Origin: Vesta saturnalis
Lineage: Eukaryota; Arthropoda; Insecta; Coleoptera; Lampyridae
DNA: 64,000 nt
Direction of reading: 5' to 3'
Assembly (NCBI GenBank): GCA_036346205.1
Contig: JARFJB010002198.1
Coordinates: forward strand, 1,573,001-1,637,000
Below, in pieces: positions 12,151-23,634 of the stretch. Below the pieces are notes generated by a model. That model made no database searches. It saw nothing but the letters and a program-made list of their open reading frames with translations, and was not told where the DNA came from. Within the stretch, counting starts at the first letter, position 1; the number at the start of each line of letters is the position of its first letter. Made by a program: the position numbers and the translations under genes.

Positions 12151-12936
12151 ATTAACTCGGGATAGCATTTTTTAAGAACGATAGCTGGAATGCCGTCAGG
12201 GTCAGTCGCTTTGTTTGAGTCAAGTTTATTGATAACTGATTCTAGGAGCTTGTAACGAAAGTAAATTGGTTTAATAGCGTATGGAATAGATTTGGGCGAC
12301 GGTACAGTGTTACCAGAATCATTGAGACATGAATTTTTTATAGACAAGTGGCTTAGTTGTAAGGAATAGGTCCAGGAGATGTGGAGTATGGTTAGGGTCG
12401 TCAGTGATTCTGGTTGGTTCGGAAATGATTTGTGTGAGATAGGATACAGCAAATGCTTCTGCACTGTGACCTGCTAGATTAGTGGTAGATGAAAATTGGA
12501 GCCAATTTGAGTTGTGGCCGTTAAAATCTCCCAAAATTGAAATATCGCAAGATGGTAACTGTGATAGGAGGTAGTCTATTTTCAGACTAAAATAATCAAT
12601 AAGATTTAGGCAGTTATTATCATTTGAAGACCTATACAAACACAGTAGAATATCACAAACTGGGACCCAGAATGTTTGAACCAAATCGTGTCAAATTTGT
12701 TGTTTTCCAAAGTGGTCATCCTCTTACAACCTACGTTGTCCTTGGTATACGCCTTTAATGGGAAAGTTAGAGTGGAGGTTGTATCTGGGAAATTGCAAGT
12801 CAGGCGAATCAGTGCTTCGAGGGGAGACTTGTGTTTCTGATAGAAACAGAGTGTCCGGTTGCACTTGTTCAAAGTGTTGGTGAAGAGCATTAAGATTCGA
12901 CCTGATACCATTTATGTTGCAGTAATGAATCCGAAT
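12151..12936 (-). pseudogene. CR1/Jockey-like LINE endonuclease and RT start
   Basis: On the reverse strand, 12935-12700 reads RIHYCNINGIRSNLNALHQH and LFLSETQ, the N and E motifs of an apurinic-type (EEP) endonuclease. Then come LLCLYRSSNDNN, CDISILGDFNGHNSNW with the catalytic D-x-N, and ARITDDPNHTPHLLDLFLTT. A deletion or frameshift near 12340 leads into the RT lead-in LLESVINKLDSNKATDPDGI and PAIVLKKCYPEL, where the sequence is cut by the nested insertion. The final SDH motif of the nuclease is not visible. Several frameshifts are present. Confidence 0.75.
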
Positions 12937-13369
12937 GTTGGTACTTTTGATGACCGAGTCGCTTGAGTCCTGTCCTCCCGGGCATCTGAATGGGGCAGAA
13001 TTTTATTCCTGGCAGATCTGGCTCTTCTTAGTCTTGATTTTAGCATGAAAGAATTTTTGCCCCCCCCCCAGAATCCCCCCCAGAATCCTTGGGACGGATC
13101 GACGAATCGATGTGAGAGTGTGGGTGCCTCCGCCCTGCTCACCTGGGGTATGCGTCTGTTTTAAAACTCGTCATTTTAAGGGTTTAACCGTTAAAACGCC
13201 ACGCTTGGTAAGTGCGTGTTGGCGAGTACATAAGGAATAAAGGAGTAAGTGACCGGCAGCCCTTACTGAGCTCATAAAATTGGAGCACCAATATTAAGGG
13301 GCTCATGATAAAGGTGGTGGTATTGTACCGGGCGGCATGGTGTTTACATGCCTTCCACCTATAAATAAA
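12937..13369 (-). other. 5' region of the CR1/Jockey-like LINE
   Basis: GC-richer than its surroundings, with a C-rich run (13061-13081). A reverse-strand frame at 13142-12912 starts MSRAEAPTLSHRF; it may be the 5' UTR or the end of ORF1. No zinc knuckle or RNA-binding motif could be read. The join to Penelope sequence is near 13370, since DFHSNHPYNIKCNIVANFIY just beyond it is Penelope RT. Confidence 0.45.
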
Positions 13370-14380
13370 ATATGTTAGTTGGTATAATTTTGGATCTGAA
13401 ATATTTAAACATGAGTATATAAAATTTGCAACAATATTACATTTAATGTTATACGGATGATTAGAATGGAAATCCAAATAGCGCTAGCTATGTGTACTTT
13501 TTTGGAACCACTAGAAACACATTGAGTTATGATTGTTTCTAATAATTTTTGTATCTAAAAACGAAATTGTCTTATTATTTTCAATTTCAACAGTAAAGTT
13601 TGTCCTTTTGATATTTAAAAAACGTTGTGTTGGGATAAAATCCAATTCCTTCAGTAAATCCATGTTCATTTAATTTTGGGAACTGTTTGATGTATGCCCA
13701 TTCTTTATTAATAATTCCTATAACTAAATTTGTTGGAATGTTAGCATACAAAGGTTCTACAACTAGAGATATTAATTTTAAACCTTCTTTGATAATTTTC
13801 CTTCTAATTTTCACTAGAAATTCTAATGAGTTTTTAATAGAATATTCCTTCTGTTGTAAAATTTTTTTAATTGAAGTACATAAAAGTTTTGACAAATTGT
13901 ACGTTAAAGAATTTATAGATGAAACGATAGCTCTAAAGGTGTATTTTTGGTAAAAAATAAATTCTGGGTACTACTGGATATTTAATTTTTAAGAAATTAT
14001 AATCCGTTTCATTTAGGTTACCTTCGTCAAACCAGTTTTGTAACAAAGTATTACCATTAGTAATTATTTTATTTATAGGATTTTTATTTAATTTTTCATA
14101 AGTCCTCTAGATGTTCTTTGGTCTTCATTTCATATTCACGTCTCTTTAGTAAAACTGTACATTGTCCTTTATCAGCTTTCACGGTAATTATATTTTCATT
14201 TTCTTTCAGAAATGTCTTGGTTTTCATATAAATAAATTCCTCTAAAACTGTTATTAATTTTACTTTCTGAAATGCTTTCTTTGAAGTTTAAAACAGAATT
14301 AATATTATATGCGACACTTTTGTTAACTTCTTTTTTGTTTGCTTCGTGTAAATGTTCAGCATTATAATAAATATTAGCAA
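13370..14380 (-). pseudogene. Penelope-like element: N-terminal and palm-region RT
   Basis: On the reverse strand, 14190-14130 reads KADKGQCTVLLKREYEM. Then 13970-13690 gives NSLEFLVKIRRKIIKEGLKL, SLVVEPLYANIPTNLVIGII, NKEWAYIKQFPKLNEHGF and TEGIGFYPNTTFFKYQ; normally these read LDV.SLYTNIP and W..I......FI.......TYF.F in Penelope RTs. Downstream, 13560-13390 gives NNKTISFLDTKIIRNNHN and DFHSNHPYNIKCNIVANFIY, the post-YVDD region. The YVDD catalytic block itself is missing, so it was deleted. Multiple frameshifts and stops show a dead copy. Confidence 0.75.
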
Positions 14381-14699
14381 TACTATAATATTAAATTAAT
14401 GGTAATGATGTTTGCAATAATTAAAAAAAAATTCAAAAAATGTACCTAATAGTTATAATTTTATTTAATAATAAATAATTGGCAAAATTCATTAAAAAAT
14501 ATACCCTGAAGGTAATTTGACCCGAAATTGAAATATAGGCATTTTTATATTATATTTAATCACAACGTTTTTACCTTCCAACCTACATATACATATGTAG
14601 GTACAGAAGGTTATGCAATCGACTTTTTTTCACTATCGCTAAATCGACTTATTAGCTCATTTTAAAACTTTCGCCAAGATCGGCCATTATGTCTGGATG

Positions 14700-15246
14700 T
14701 GTATGTGTACATGTACGTATACGTGTACGTGTACGTGTACGTGTACGTGTACGTGTACGTGTACGTGTACGTGTACGTGTACGTGTACGTGTACGTGTAC
14801 GTCGTACGTGTACGTGTACGTGTACGTGTACGTGTACGTACGTGTACGTGTACGTGTACATGTACGTACTGTACGTGTACGTGTATCCGTGTGTCCGTGT
14901 GTCCGTGTGTCCGTGGTGTCATCGTGTCAGCGTGTCATGCCTGCGTGTCAGCGTGCCTGCGTGTCCGTGTCTGCGTGTCTGCGTGTCTGCGTGCCCGCGT
15001 GCCTGCGTGACTGCGTGTCTGCGTGTCTGCGTATCTGCGTGTCTGCGTGTTCCGCGTGTAGTGTCCGGTGTCCGCGTGTCCTCGTGGCCTCCTGTGCGCG
15101 TGTCCGCGTGTCCGCTTGTCTGCGTCTCGTGTGTCCGTGTGTCCGTGTATCCGTGTGTGCGTGTCCGCGTGTCCGTATGTCCGTGAGTCCGTGTCAGTGT
15201 GTCCCTGGGTCCGTGTGTCCGTGTGTCCGTGTGTCCGTGTGTCTGT

Positions 15247-15307
<61 letters not shown>

Positions 15308-15512
15308 TGTGTGTCTGTGTGTCTGTGTGTCTGTGTGTCTGTGTGTCTGTGTGTCTGTGTGTCTGTGTGTCTGTGTGTCTGTGTGTCTGTGTGTCTGTGT
15401 GTCTGTGTGTCTGTGTGTCTGTGCGTCTGTGCATCTGTGTGTCTGTGTGTTTGTGTGTCTGTGTGTCTGTGTGTCTGTGTGTCTGTGTGTCTGTGTCTGA
15501 GTGTCTGTGTCT
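14700..15512. repeat. Compound simple-repeat array: ACGTGT, TGCGTGTC, TG and TGTGTCTG blocks
   Basis: Four blocks follow each other. An ACGTGT hexamer array runs from 14700 to about 14885. Variable octamers of the TGCGTGTC/TGTGTCCG type run to about 15244. A pure TG run covers about 15245-15306. A very regular TGTGTCTG octamer array runs to about 15512. All long open frames here (Cys/Val/Arg or His/Thr/Asp strings) are by-products of the repeat. Alternating purine-pyrimidine sequence of this kind can adopt Z-DNA. Confidence 0.97.
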
Positions 15513-15529
15513 GTGTTGTAACGTGCCAA

Positions 15530-16965
15530 TTCTTGTCTGTCGTTACCTTAATTTAAATTTAGAAATTTGCATTATTATCGATAAGTATATTTACATTACG
15601 TTAGTATTTTTAAGCCTTTTTTTTGTTCAATAATTAAATTTTTATATCCCAATGTTTTCTCTTCAGTCTACATAATTACGAACGTGCCTGTGTATATTTT
15701 AGACATTCAATTTTAGTTCTATGCGCAGCATGAGTGAGCATGCTGGTGCATTTCCGTTTATCATGTCGCATTTAAGACGTTATCTTTTTAAGTTTTGCTT
15801 CACTTTTATAAGGTATGTAAAGGCGTTTAATTACATTTTCTATATATTATATTTAATAGGAACAAAGGTAGGAATAAGAATACAGTTTATCTTCAAGAAA
15901 AAGCTTTTATGTTGGTAAATTTACGTATCATTGAGTGGCGTGGGTATGACGTCAGAGCTTAACTTGTTAAATGGCAGATTAATGCAATGTCATCTTTATG
16001 AACCTAAATGGAGATACCTTTGTTTTGCATCAATCACATGCTGTTATACATATTCTGCGTTCGTCGTTATAACCAACTTTCGTCGTTCGAATCTGCGTTC
16101 ATTATATCTCTCAATTATTGTAGGGACAACATTTGGTGCCAATAAATGAATGTTCTATATGCTACCGTTCATCTAATTTTTATATTGAAGATATAGGAAA
16201 GTTATAGTGCCTTCATACGTTTATGTTTCGTTTATTTGTACGTTAATTACAAATGGAAATTACCTTTACATTATCGTATATTTGTTTTGGAATTGGAAAT
16301 GAAAGTTCTCAATCTACAGTTCGTTTAAGACGAGATTAAAATATTTGTTTTGTACAAGTAAGTACTTATCCTTTTCGTGCAGTTAAGTAAATAACAAATC
16401 AGTTTGTGTATTTTGATACGGTTAAGAGAAGGAACAGTTGAGTCCTGCTCTTGAAATAAAAACATTTGAGTTCATAACCAATCACAACTGTAATTTGTTG
16501 ACATTGGTCAATTACACATTTCATTATTGAATAAATGTTGAATAGATTACATTTTGAATTCTAAGTAAACAGATTGTGCTTAGCTACAGTGTTTAATTTA
16601 GTACTTTAAGATTGTAAGGCCGTACAAGAAGTATCGTTTAGTTATTTTATTCTGATGATATTAATCAGACATTTTGCTTTATTAAATATACATATAAATA
16701 CATATGTTTAGTGCTTATTCAGATTACCTATTATGTTCTGAGATACAGCCTTTCTCAATTTTTGTTGTATTTTATTTATTAAACCTAGAAATTGAGTGGT
16801 GCCCAATTAAAACAAATGCTAATACTGATTATATCTATGAAAATATCTCTGCTTTCCTCACACCTGATGAACGAGTTCTCAATTTCAGTAAGTTTTATAA
16901 GTTTGTACCTCACTGAGCTAGAACGTGGTGCAATTATCTTTACGACACATTTTAATTTTTTTGTT
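15530..16965. other. Non-repetitive spacer between the two GT-rich arrays
   Basis: Ordinary AT-rich sequence with no convincing gene. The open stretches at 15721-15918, 15931-16149 and 16704-16916 have no recognisable motif. No inverted terminal repeats or target duplication were found that would mark it as an inserted element. Confidence 0.4.
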
Positions 16966-17018
16966 ATACTGTGTCTGTATGTCTGTGTGTCTGTGGGTCT
17001 GTGTGCCTGTGTGTTTGT

Positions 17019-17049
<31 letters not shown>

Positions 17050-17130
17050 CGTTCGTACGTTCGTGCGTTCGTGGTCTGTGCCTGTGTCTGTGTGTCTAGT
17101 CTGTGTGCTGTGTCGTGCGTGTGTGTGTGT

Positions 17131-17172
<42 letters not shown>

Positions 17173-18900
17173 TTGTGTGTTTGTGTTTGTGTGTTGTGTG
17201 TCTGTGTTTGTGTTGTGTTGTGTTTGTGTGTTTGTGTGTTTGTGTGTTTGTGTGTTTGTGTGTTTGTGTGTGTGTGTGTGTGTTGTGTGTATTGTGTGTT
17301 GTTGTGTGTTGTGTTTTGTGTTTTGTGTGTTTGTGTGCCTGTGTGCCTGTGTGTTTGTGTGTTTGTGTGTCTGTGTGTCTGTGTGTTCTGTGTGTTGTGT
17401 GTCTGTGTGTCTGTGTGTCTGTGTGTCTGTGTGTTTGTGTGTGTTGTGTATTGTGTGCCTTGTGTGTCTTGTGTTGTGTGTTATGTGTGTCTGTGTGTGC
17501 TTTGTCTGTGTGCTCTTGTGTTTGTGTGTGTGTGTTTGTGTGTGTGTGTTGTGTGTGTGTTTGTGTGTTTTGTGTTTGTGTTTTGTGTTTGTGTGTTTGT
17601 GTGTTTGTGTGTTTTGTGTGTTTGTGTGTTTGTGTGATTTGTGTGTTGTGTGTTGTGTGTTTGTGTGTTTGTGTATTTGTGTGTTTAGTGTTGTTTAGTT
17701 TGTGTTTGTGTGTTTGTGTGTTGTTTTGTGTTGTTTGTGTGTTGTGTGTTGTGTGTTTGTGTGTTGTGTTTTGTGTTGTTTGTGTGATTTGTGTGTTTTT
17801 TGTGTTGTTTTATGTGTTTATGTGTGTATTGTGTGTTGTATTGTGTTTTTGTGTTTGTGTTATTTGTGTGTTTGTGTTTGTTTATGTTTTGTGTTTGTGT
17901 GTTTGTGTGTTTTGTGTGTATGTTTTGTTAGTTGTTTTGTGTTTGTGTTATTGTGTTTTGTGTGTTTTTGTTTGTGTGTTTTGTGTATTTATGTGTTTGT
18001 TATTTTTGTGTTGTGTGTTTGTGTGTTTGTGTTGTTGTTGTGTATTTGTGTGTTTGTGTTGTTGTGTGTTTGTGTTGTGTGTTTGTGTTTTTGATGTTGT
18101 GTGTGTATGTTGTGTGTTTATGTGTTGTTTATGTGTTGTGTTTATTTGTGTTTGTATGTTGTGTGTTTGTGTTTTTGTGTATGTGTTATGTGTGTGTGTG
18201 TTATGTGTTGTGTGTTTTGTGTGTTTTGTGTGTTTTGTGTATTGTGTGTATTTGTTTTGATGTGATTTGTGTATTTTTGTGTTTGTGATGTGTATTGTTG
18301 AGTAATTGTGTTTGTGTATTATGTGTGTTGTGTTGTTTATGTGTGTTTGTGTGTATTGTGTGTTTGATGTTTGTGTGTTATTTGTGTGTGTTAGTGTGTA
18401 TGTTGTTTGTGTGTTTGTGTGTTGTGTGTATGTGTGTTGTGTGTTATTGTGTTATATGTAGTTTTGTATGGTTGTGCTTGTGTTGTAGTGTAATGTGATG
18501 TGTATATGAATATGTTTGTGTGTATATGAGTGTATGATGTGTGTTTGATTATGTTTGGTGTTAGTTGTATATGATGTGTAATGTTGCGTAGTAGTAGTTT
18601 TGTGTTTAGTGTGTATTAAGTGTTATGTGTGTGTGTTGTGTTTGTGTGTGTTCATCATATTGCGTGTTGTAATTGTACTTAGTTTGTAGTATTGGCAATG
18701 TGTTTTGTGTGTGTGAATTGTGTATGTGTGATTTAGTAGTGTAATGTGTTTGTGCTGTTATGTGGTTTCAAATTGTGCTCTGTAGTATAACTTGTATATG
18801 ATTTAGTTATTGTGTGTTCAGTTATGTCTGTAAGTGCGTGTTATATGTTAACTTATGTTAGTTATTGTGTTAATGTTCATCATTATTGAATTATTGTAGT
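16966..18900. repeat. Long GT-rich array decaying from left to right
   Basis: It starts with clean TGTGTCTG and TG units (16970-17170). It passes into TTTGTGTG-type octamers (17170-17650), then increasingly irregular GT-only text with ATG/TTA interruptions to about 18900. On the + strand C and A are rare for over 1.5 kb. The long frames rich in Cys, Val, Leu and Phe are artefacts of this composition. Confidence 0.95.
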
Positions 18901-19189
18901 TTGTGTAAGTATTGGAACAATTTTCTAAAGGTGGAAAATTTGGATTTGTGATGTAAAGGTAAATTGTTATTAATGTTCAGTGATGTGATTAGGTTTAGTG
19001 TTATAGATGTTCTTTGTTTTAAGTGTTTACAGTTTTGTAATAAAGAGATTGTCATTTTAACCATAAATAAATTTCATACTATTTGTTATGTCTTCATCAT
19101 TATTGAAAACTCTTAAGATTTTGAAACATTACAGTCATTTTTAAAAGGATATTTGAAATTCTGTGAAAATGGTAAATCAAATTTTTTAG

Positions 19190-20230
19190 TAATAAAAAGA
19201 ATTAAGATATCAATTTTTGTCTATGTTTTCAATGAATTCTATAGTTAATAGAAGCAGAAGGAAATTGAAAGCTAAGTAGGTATTCTCAGCAGCTTGTGGC
19301 TAAAATGCACCGCTATTTCACCTTCATCTTCTGAAATTATTTGGATTTAAATGTTGGTCCGTCAACTTTGCTAATCGTATAGATAATTTTGAATCACATT
19401 CATAAATGTGTTCAAATACTTTTATCAGTTAAATGACCTAAGACTAAAATTATACTTAAAAAATTATTCTAATAGATTATTAGATGTGGTACATCAAATA
19501 AATAAAGTTTTTGACCATTTACGTATGGTGGTTCAACAGTTATATTGTTTTCAGTTATAAAATTAGATCCTTGATCCGAACCAACAAAGCATTCATTTCA
19601 ATTCTTTGAAACATTGAATTGTTTCATATATTATATTTCGAGGTCCTGTCCAGAACAAGTGTTATTTAAAAATAAGTTTCTACTTCATGTACACCTTTCA
19701 CCATAACTACCATGGCAGAATTGGCAGTAGAAAAGATTTTCGTCCATCAATGTCCTCCAGTAACAATTTCATCCTTTAAACGTTTAAAATAAATAATATC
19801 ATTGAAACATTGCAGTATCTTGCCTCTGGTTTTAATTCTGCATTTTGTGAAATAAAAATCATTAAAACCACTGTTGATTGGCCATTTTCTTGATAATGTA
19901 ACACATAGCTGGTAACCGAAAACTGTTCTTAAAATATATATGTCAAAGGGCTTAAAACATATCGTTAATGCAAACCAAATTTTTTAAGGATCTTGTTTTT
20001 AGCTAATTGTTTTAATAAATTTGATGTTCCTTTGGGAAAATTTTCATCCAATATTTATTAAATTGGTTTCTTTATTGTTTGAAAATTTGTATGTTACTGT
20101 GGCTGATCTTAGCTTTTTGAGCAATACCATTTTCGGGAATTACTCTTAACAGTAAATTGTTTGGTTAAATTCTAATAAACAAAGGAAATTAGTTAATTAC
20201 ATCACTTTAAAGTAATTATTAAAATTTTTC
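19190..20230 (-). pseudogene. P-element/THAP9-type transposase remnant
   Basis: On the reverse strand, 19760-19250 reads in shifting frames RKSFLLPILPW/TANSAMVVMV, then CFVGSDQGSNFITENNITVE, PPYVNGQKLYLLFDVPHL and HIYECDSKLSIRLAKLTDQH, then LNPNNF before a decayed SHKLLR (expected SHSVA). The series SNF..., LFD.PHL and KLT..H..P matches the middle of P-element and THAP9 transposases (RNase-H-like core and GTP-binding insertion). Upstream pieces extend to about 20230. There are many stops, and no element ends were found. Confidence 0.65.
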
Positions 20231-22560
20231 ATTTTAACAGACATATCTTGGTTGACTGGTAACTGCTTACTTCTTCTTGACACCTACAACGTATGGATTT
20301 ACCGATTAAAAACTAGTAACTATTGAACTTTATTTTCGTTTCATAAGTAACGTATCTTGTCTAAACCAATTGGTAACTAAATAGGTAATTCTAGTTAACA
20401 CCTGCAATTTCAATTTATTAATATGTCAATGATATCGATAATAGAGAAAGTAATGCAGTTTATATTTGTGATTTAAATCAAGAACTATTAATGTGAAATC
20501 TTTTTTCACGCTCACTTTTAGAAAGACTCTGTTTACAATACCACTAGTTAATCTGACACATTCTGGGATGTTGAATGTTGAAATTGCATTTCTAGAATCT
20601 ATTTTTCACAGTGATGCAAACATCAATCTTCAAATAGCATACAAATTCTTATGCATAATTAAGCATTCTGTTTTTGATAAGTCTGGACCACAATTTTTAA
20701 TCCAGATATTTGTACCAATAACAAAATTAAGTAGCATGATCCTTTTGTTACAAAATTTACCTTTCACTTCTTTAAAACCGAAAACTTAGATTAGATTGTT
20801 TTGTCATTGTTTGAACAATTCTTAACAAGAATACCTGACTCAGACATTTTACCAAGTATTTTACAAAACAGTTACCTTTCATAACGAATAACACAGTAGA
20901 ACTTAATTTTATAGTAAATGTTTATAATATAGGAATGTAGATACAAACTACAAACACACGAACTTTCTTTCAAATTAACAACTGTTATTTATAACGAATA
21001 GGTTATAAATATGAAATTAAACAATATATGTTTATAAACTAAGAGTGTGATAGGATCACGATTTTCTAGCGATTTACCGTCAAATTTTTGTTGTTGAGTT
21101 GCTTTATGGATAAATTTGTTTTACGTGTGTCGCGACCTTTAAGGATGGTGTGTTTCGAGCTTAAGTTTTTTTGTTTGAATTACTATTTCGTAATTTTACA
21201 TTTAAAGTTTGAGATTGTTTTCTTATTATTTCCGGTTATTGAATGTTGAGTAACGTTTTTGTAAATAGTTGTATATAAGTTTAAATTAATGTTTATTTCG
21301 TTTGATTTCCTTAAAATTTAATAGAAAGTTTTGTAAAATTAAGTAACTTAAAGAAAGTGTAGATTTAAATGTATTTGATATCGTTCTGGCGACAAAGTCG
21401 AGTAATTAGTGGTTCAGCTTAATATTGAGTATGTTGGTTTTGAGTCTAAAGATAGAATGTGGGACTAACTGTTGAACTTAAATGAAAATACAGAGATACT
21501 TTTCACGTTGATTCTGCTGACGTTTAGAATTTTGAAAATTATCGAGTCCTTACGGATGAAAACGAATTTGTGTAGGGGTATCAAATCTTCTCCTTCCGTT
21601 TCTTAATTGGTGGAACTAAATTAAATAAGATTTTTGTGAGTGGTGGGATTCGAAAATCCAAGATGGATTTTGGTAATAAGGGATTCTAAAATGACGGCTC
21701 TCAGTAGTAGTACGGACGTTTGTTGTTACGGCTTAAGGGGTTGTTAGAACGTTGATATTTGGACCTTTTGGTGTTTAACGAACGAACTTTCTGTTGTGAG
21801 GGTAGTTACTACTTTTTGAAGAAAACCTGTGAAGGGATTTTAAGTGAAATTGTTCAATCACCAAAGGATTAGACCTAGTGCCGATTTCGATTTTACGTAA
21901 TCAAGTTACCTAGGATCATCGTGTTATATTAGTGCTTCTGTACCTCATTGGTTTAATCGCTTTTGCGGATTTATTAAATTAACGTTCTTGAAGTGCCACT
22001 TATTGCCGTGCAAGCGTGTTGAAGTAAAGAAACTTTCGCAGTATTTAAATTATATTTATTTAAATAAAGTTAATAACCTTTTGGATTGGTAGTGTAAAGA
22101 AAACTATTTAAAGGTAAAAGTTAACAAGCAGTTGAGCGCACCAATTATTATTTTAAAAGAAGTTTTAATTAATGCAGTAACACTTTACCGAGATTCAATC
22201 AGACCGTTTGTACAAAGAATAATAGTCAACTTTCATTCCTCATTTGCGTCAGAGCAGGAGATTCCGTATCCGTAAGATAATTGGTCACCTGGTTTATTTT
22301 CGATTGTTGTAACACAGAGAGGTTAATCTAGACATTAAGGTAGTATAACATTGTTTTTATTGAGTATTTTCAAGATTTCTTATTGTGTACCTCAATTATT
22401 TTTTTGTTAACGAAGGTTTGAAAGCGGAGTCGTGTACCTTTTAAATTAAGTTGTTGCTTTGGTTTATTTATTGTAATTAATCATAATTCTGACGCTCCGC
22501 CTTCACACTTCATCTTAGTATTAAAGGGCAATTGACCCTGAAGTAGTGTGGTTTATAATC
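20231..22560. other. AT-rich region, no gene recognised
   Basis: The 98-codon frame at 20493-20789 (+) has no known motif and overlaps the decayed upstream flank of the reverse-strand P-type remnant. From 21040 the base usage changes to T- and G-rich on the + strand. This could be transposon untranslated sequence, but no inverted or direct repeat could be tied to it. Confidence 0.35.
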
Positions 22561-22563
22561 CAC

Positions 22564-22604
<41 letters not shown>
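22564..22604. repeat. (TA)n microsatellite
   Basis: A pure TA run of about 40 bp at the edge of the candidate retroelement segment that follows. Confidence 0.9.
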
Positions 22605-22608
<4 letters not shown>

Positions 22609-23440
22609 TAAGCAATTTAGAACGGCGTTACGCAGAATTCTGGCCAGACCTCCCGTCGCCAATTAAGCATTTGTTTTTTTTATACGCATTATCGTATGTT
22701 TACATTTATATTATTTTTTTTATCTTATTATAGCTTTGTTTAGGTTTTATAAAATTGTTTTAATTCTGTGAAAACCCCTTTTGTGTTACATAAAAGTTTT
22801 TTTTGCAAATTGCAAGTTTACCGGTAATTTAGAAGCGTAAAGTTTTAACGTAACGAAGTTACAGTTTCTTTATTGAGTAATAGCGTTAATGATATTCAGT
22901 GTTTTATTTGATTTCTAGTTGAGTATTAATTCATTTAGAGTGCATTCTATAGCTTGTTTTTTTTGTTGTTAAGATTATTAGTTAACGCCTTATTATTTAC
23001 ACTAAGGCGTAGTAACGTAACGTAACTTTATTGAGTGATTAACACGCTTTTGTTTGTCAGGCGTGTAGTGCTATTTTGAAGCCCGATTTCAGGTGGTTTG
23101 CTGAGCTGTTGTCCAGTACACCTGGGATTGATTGCGAGTAGGTAAGCGTATGTTTTTTGTATGTTTAGACATGCTATATACACGTAATTTTGGCACGACG
23201 TCCCTTATTTTGACTACCAAACATTCTGGCGCCCTAAACCGATCTGATTACGTTTTCATCCCCTACTTTGACTTACGTACGTTTTACTATTCTGGATGTG
23301 CAAGATTTATCAACATCATACCCACTCCCATACGCTGGCTAGTCGGGGCAAAAGGCCAATTTATCTGTAATCCCGTTCTACCACCCGTTTATACAGTTAC
23401 AGTTGAACATGCGCTCTAAAACAGTTTTGAACCTCGTGAG
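22605..23440 (-). other. Possible LTR and primer-binding site, reverse strand
   Basis: Read on the reverse strand, a segment of about 750 bp ends in GCTTAAT, followed by TGGCGACGGGAGGTCTGGCC (near 22660-22640). A TGGCGAC start just after an LTR is common for insect LTR-retroelement primer-binding sites. There is no second LTR, no gag/pol frame and no target duplication in view, so this is only a candidate. The 95-codon + strand frame at 23132-23419 has no recognisable domain. Confidence 0.22.
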
Positions 23441-23560
23441 TGATTTAACTGGATCTAAGAGCATTCTAAGAGCATTAAACTGTGGTTTCGTAGTAAATAC
23501 AACTCCACTCAGCAAACATGATATAAACTATAACCAATAGTTATTTCTTTTACTAGGCAG

Positions 23561-23634
23561 GTAGTAGATTGACTGCCGCGGCTGAAGTCCATAGCCGAGC
23601 GAGGCTGAATTCAGCTAAGGCAGTCAATCTACTT
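23561..23634. repeat. Hairpin upstream of the Crypton-like recombinase (copy 1)
   Basis: The arms GTAGATTGACTGCC and GGCAGTCAATCTAC are perfect complements, extended inward by CTGAA/TTCAG with mismatches. The apex contains ATAGCCGAGCGAGG. It ends 231 bp before the recombinase start position at 23866. A similar hairpin lies at the matching place by copy 2. Confidence 0.85.

Larger units (their letters stand above)
8395..13370 (-). mobile_element. CR1/Jockey-like LINE inserted in the Penelope-like element
   Basis: The reverse strand gives, in order, a 5' region (13369-12937), an endonuclease (12936-12340) and a reverse transcriptase whose first motif ends at 12152 (KKCYPEL). The RT resumes exactly at 9745 (VPVLSKLFSISMSSVEF) and runs to about 8450. 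The junction restores the reading frame, so the 2.4 kb between is a later insertion. Outer boundaries are approximate because no clear target duplication was found. Confidence 0.75.
7690..14575 (-). mobile_element. Penelope-like element, outermost layer of a four-level nest
   Basis: The two ends carry an inverted repeat of about 50-60 bp: CTATATTTCAATTTCGGGT near 7737-7755 and its complement near 14518-14536, each flanked by a GATTAAATATA / TATATTTAATC block. Between them, in correct 5'-3' order on the reverse strand, are reverse-transcriptase pieces (14380-13370) and a GIY-YIG endonuclease piece (8390-7880). That domain order is specific to Penelope-like elements. The coding region is interrupted between about 13370 and 8395 by other transposons. 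Confidence 0.75.

Noticed and set aside
14886..15512. Telomeric repeat
   Set aside because: Insect telomeres are TTAGG or retroelement-based. The TGTGTCTG-type octamers are an interstitial simple repeat with no chromosome-end features.
14689..15633. Long open frames of 100-267 codons on both strands in the first GT-rich array
   Set aside because: They translate the simple repeat (Cys-Val, Thr-Asp-Thr-Gln-type periodic strings) in every frame and have no domain or start context.
16792..18498. Frames of up to 385 codons rich in Cys, Val, Leu and Phe in the second array
   Set aside because: A two-letter GT strand cannot encode most stop codons, so open frames are expected by composition alone.
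20493..20789. 98-codon + strand frame as a possible host gene
   Set aside because: No recognisable domain, no splice or promoter context, and it lies just upstream of a reverse-strand P-type remnant.
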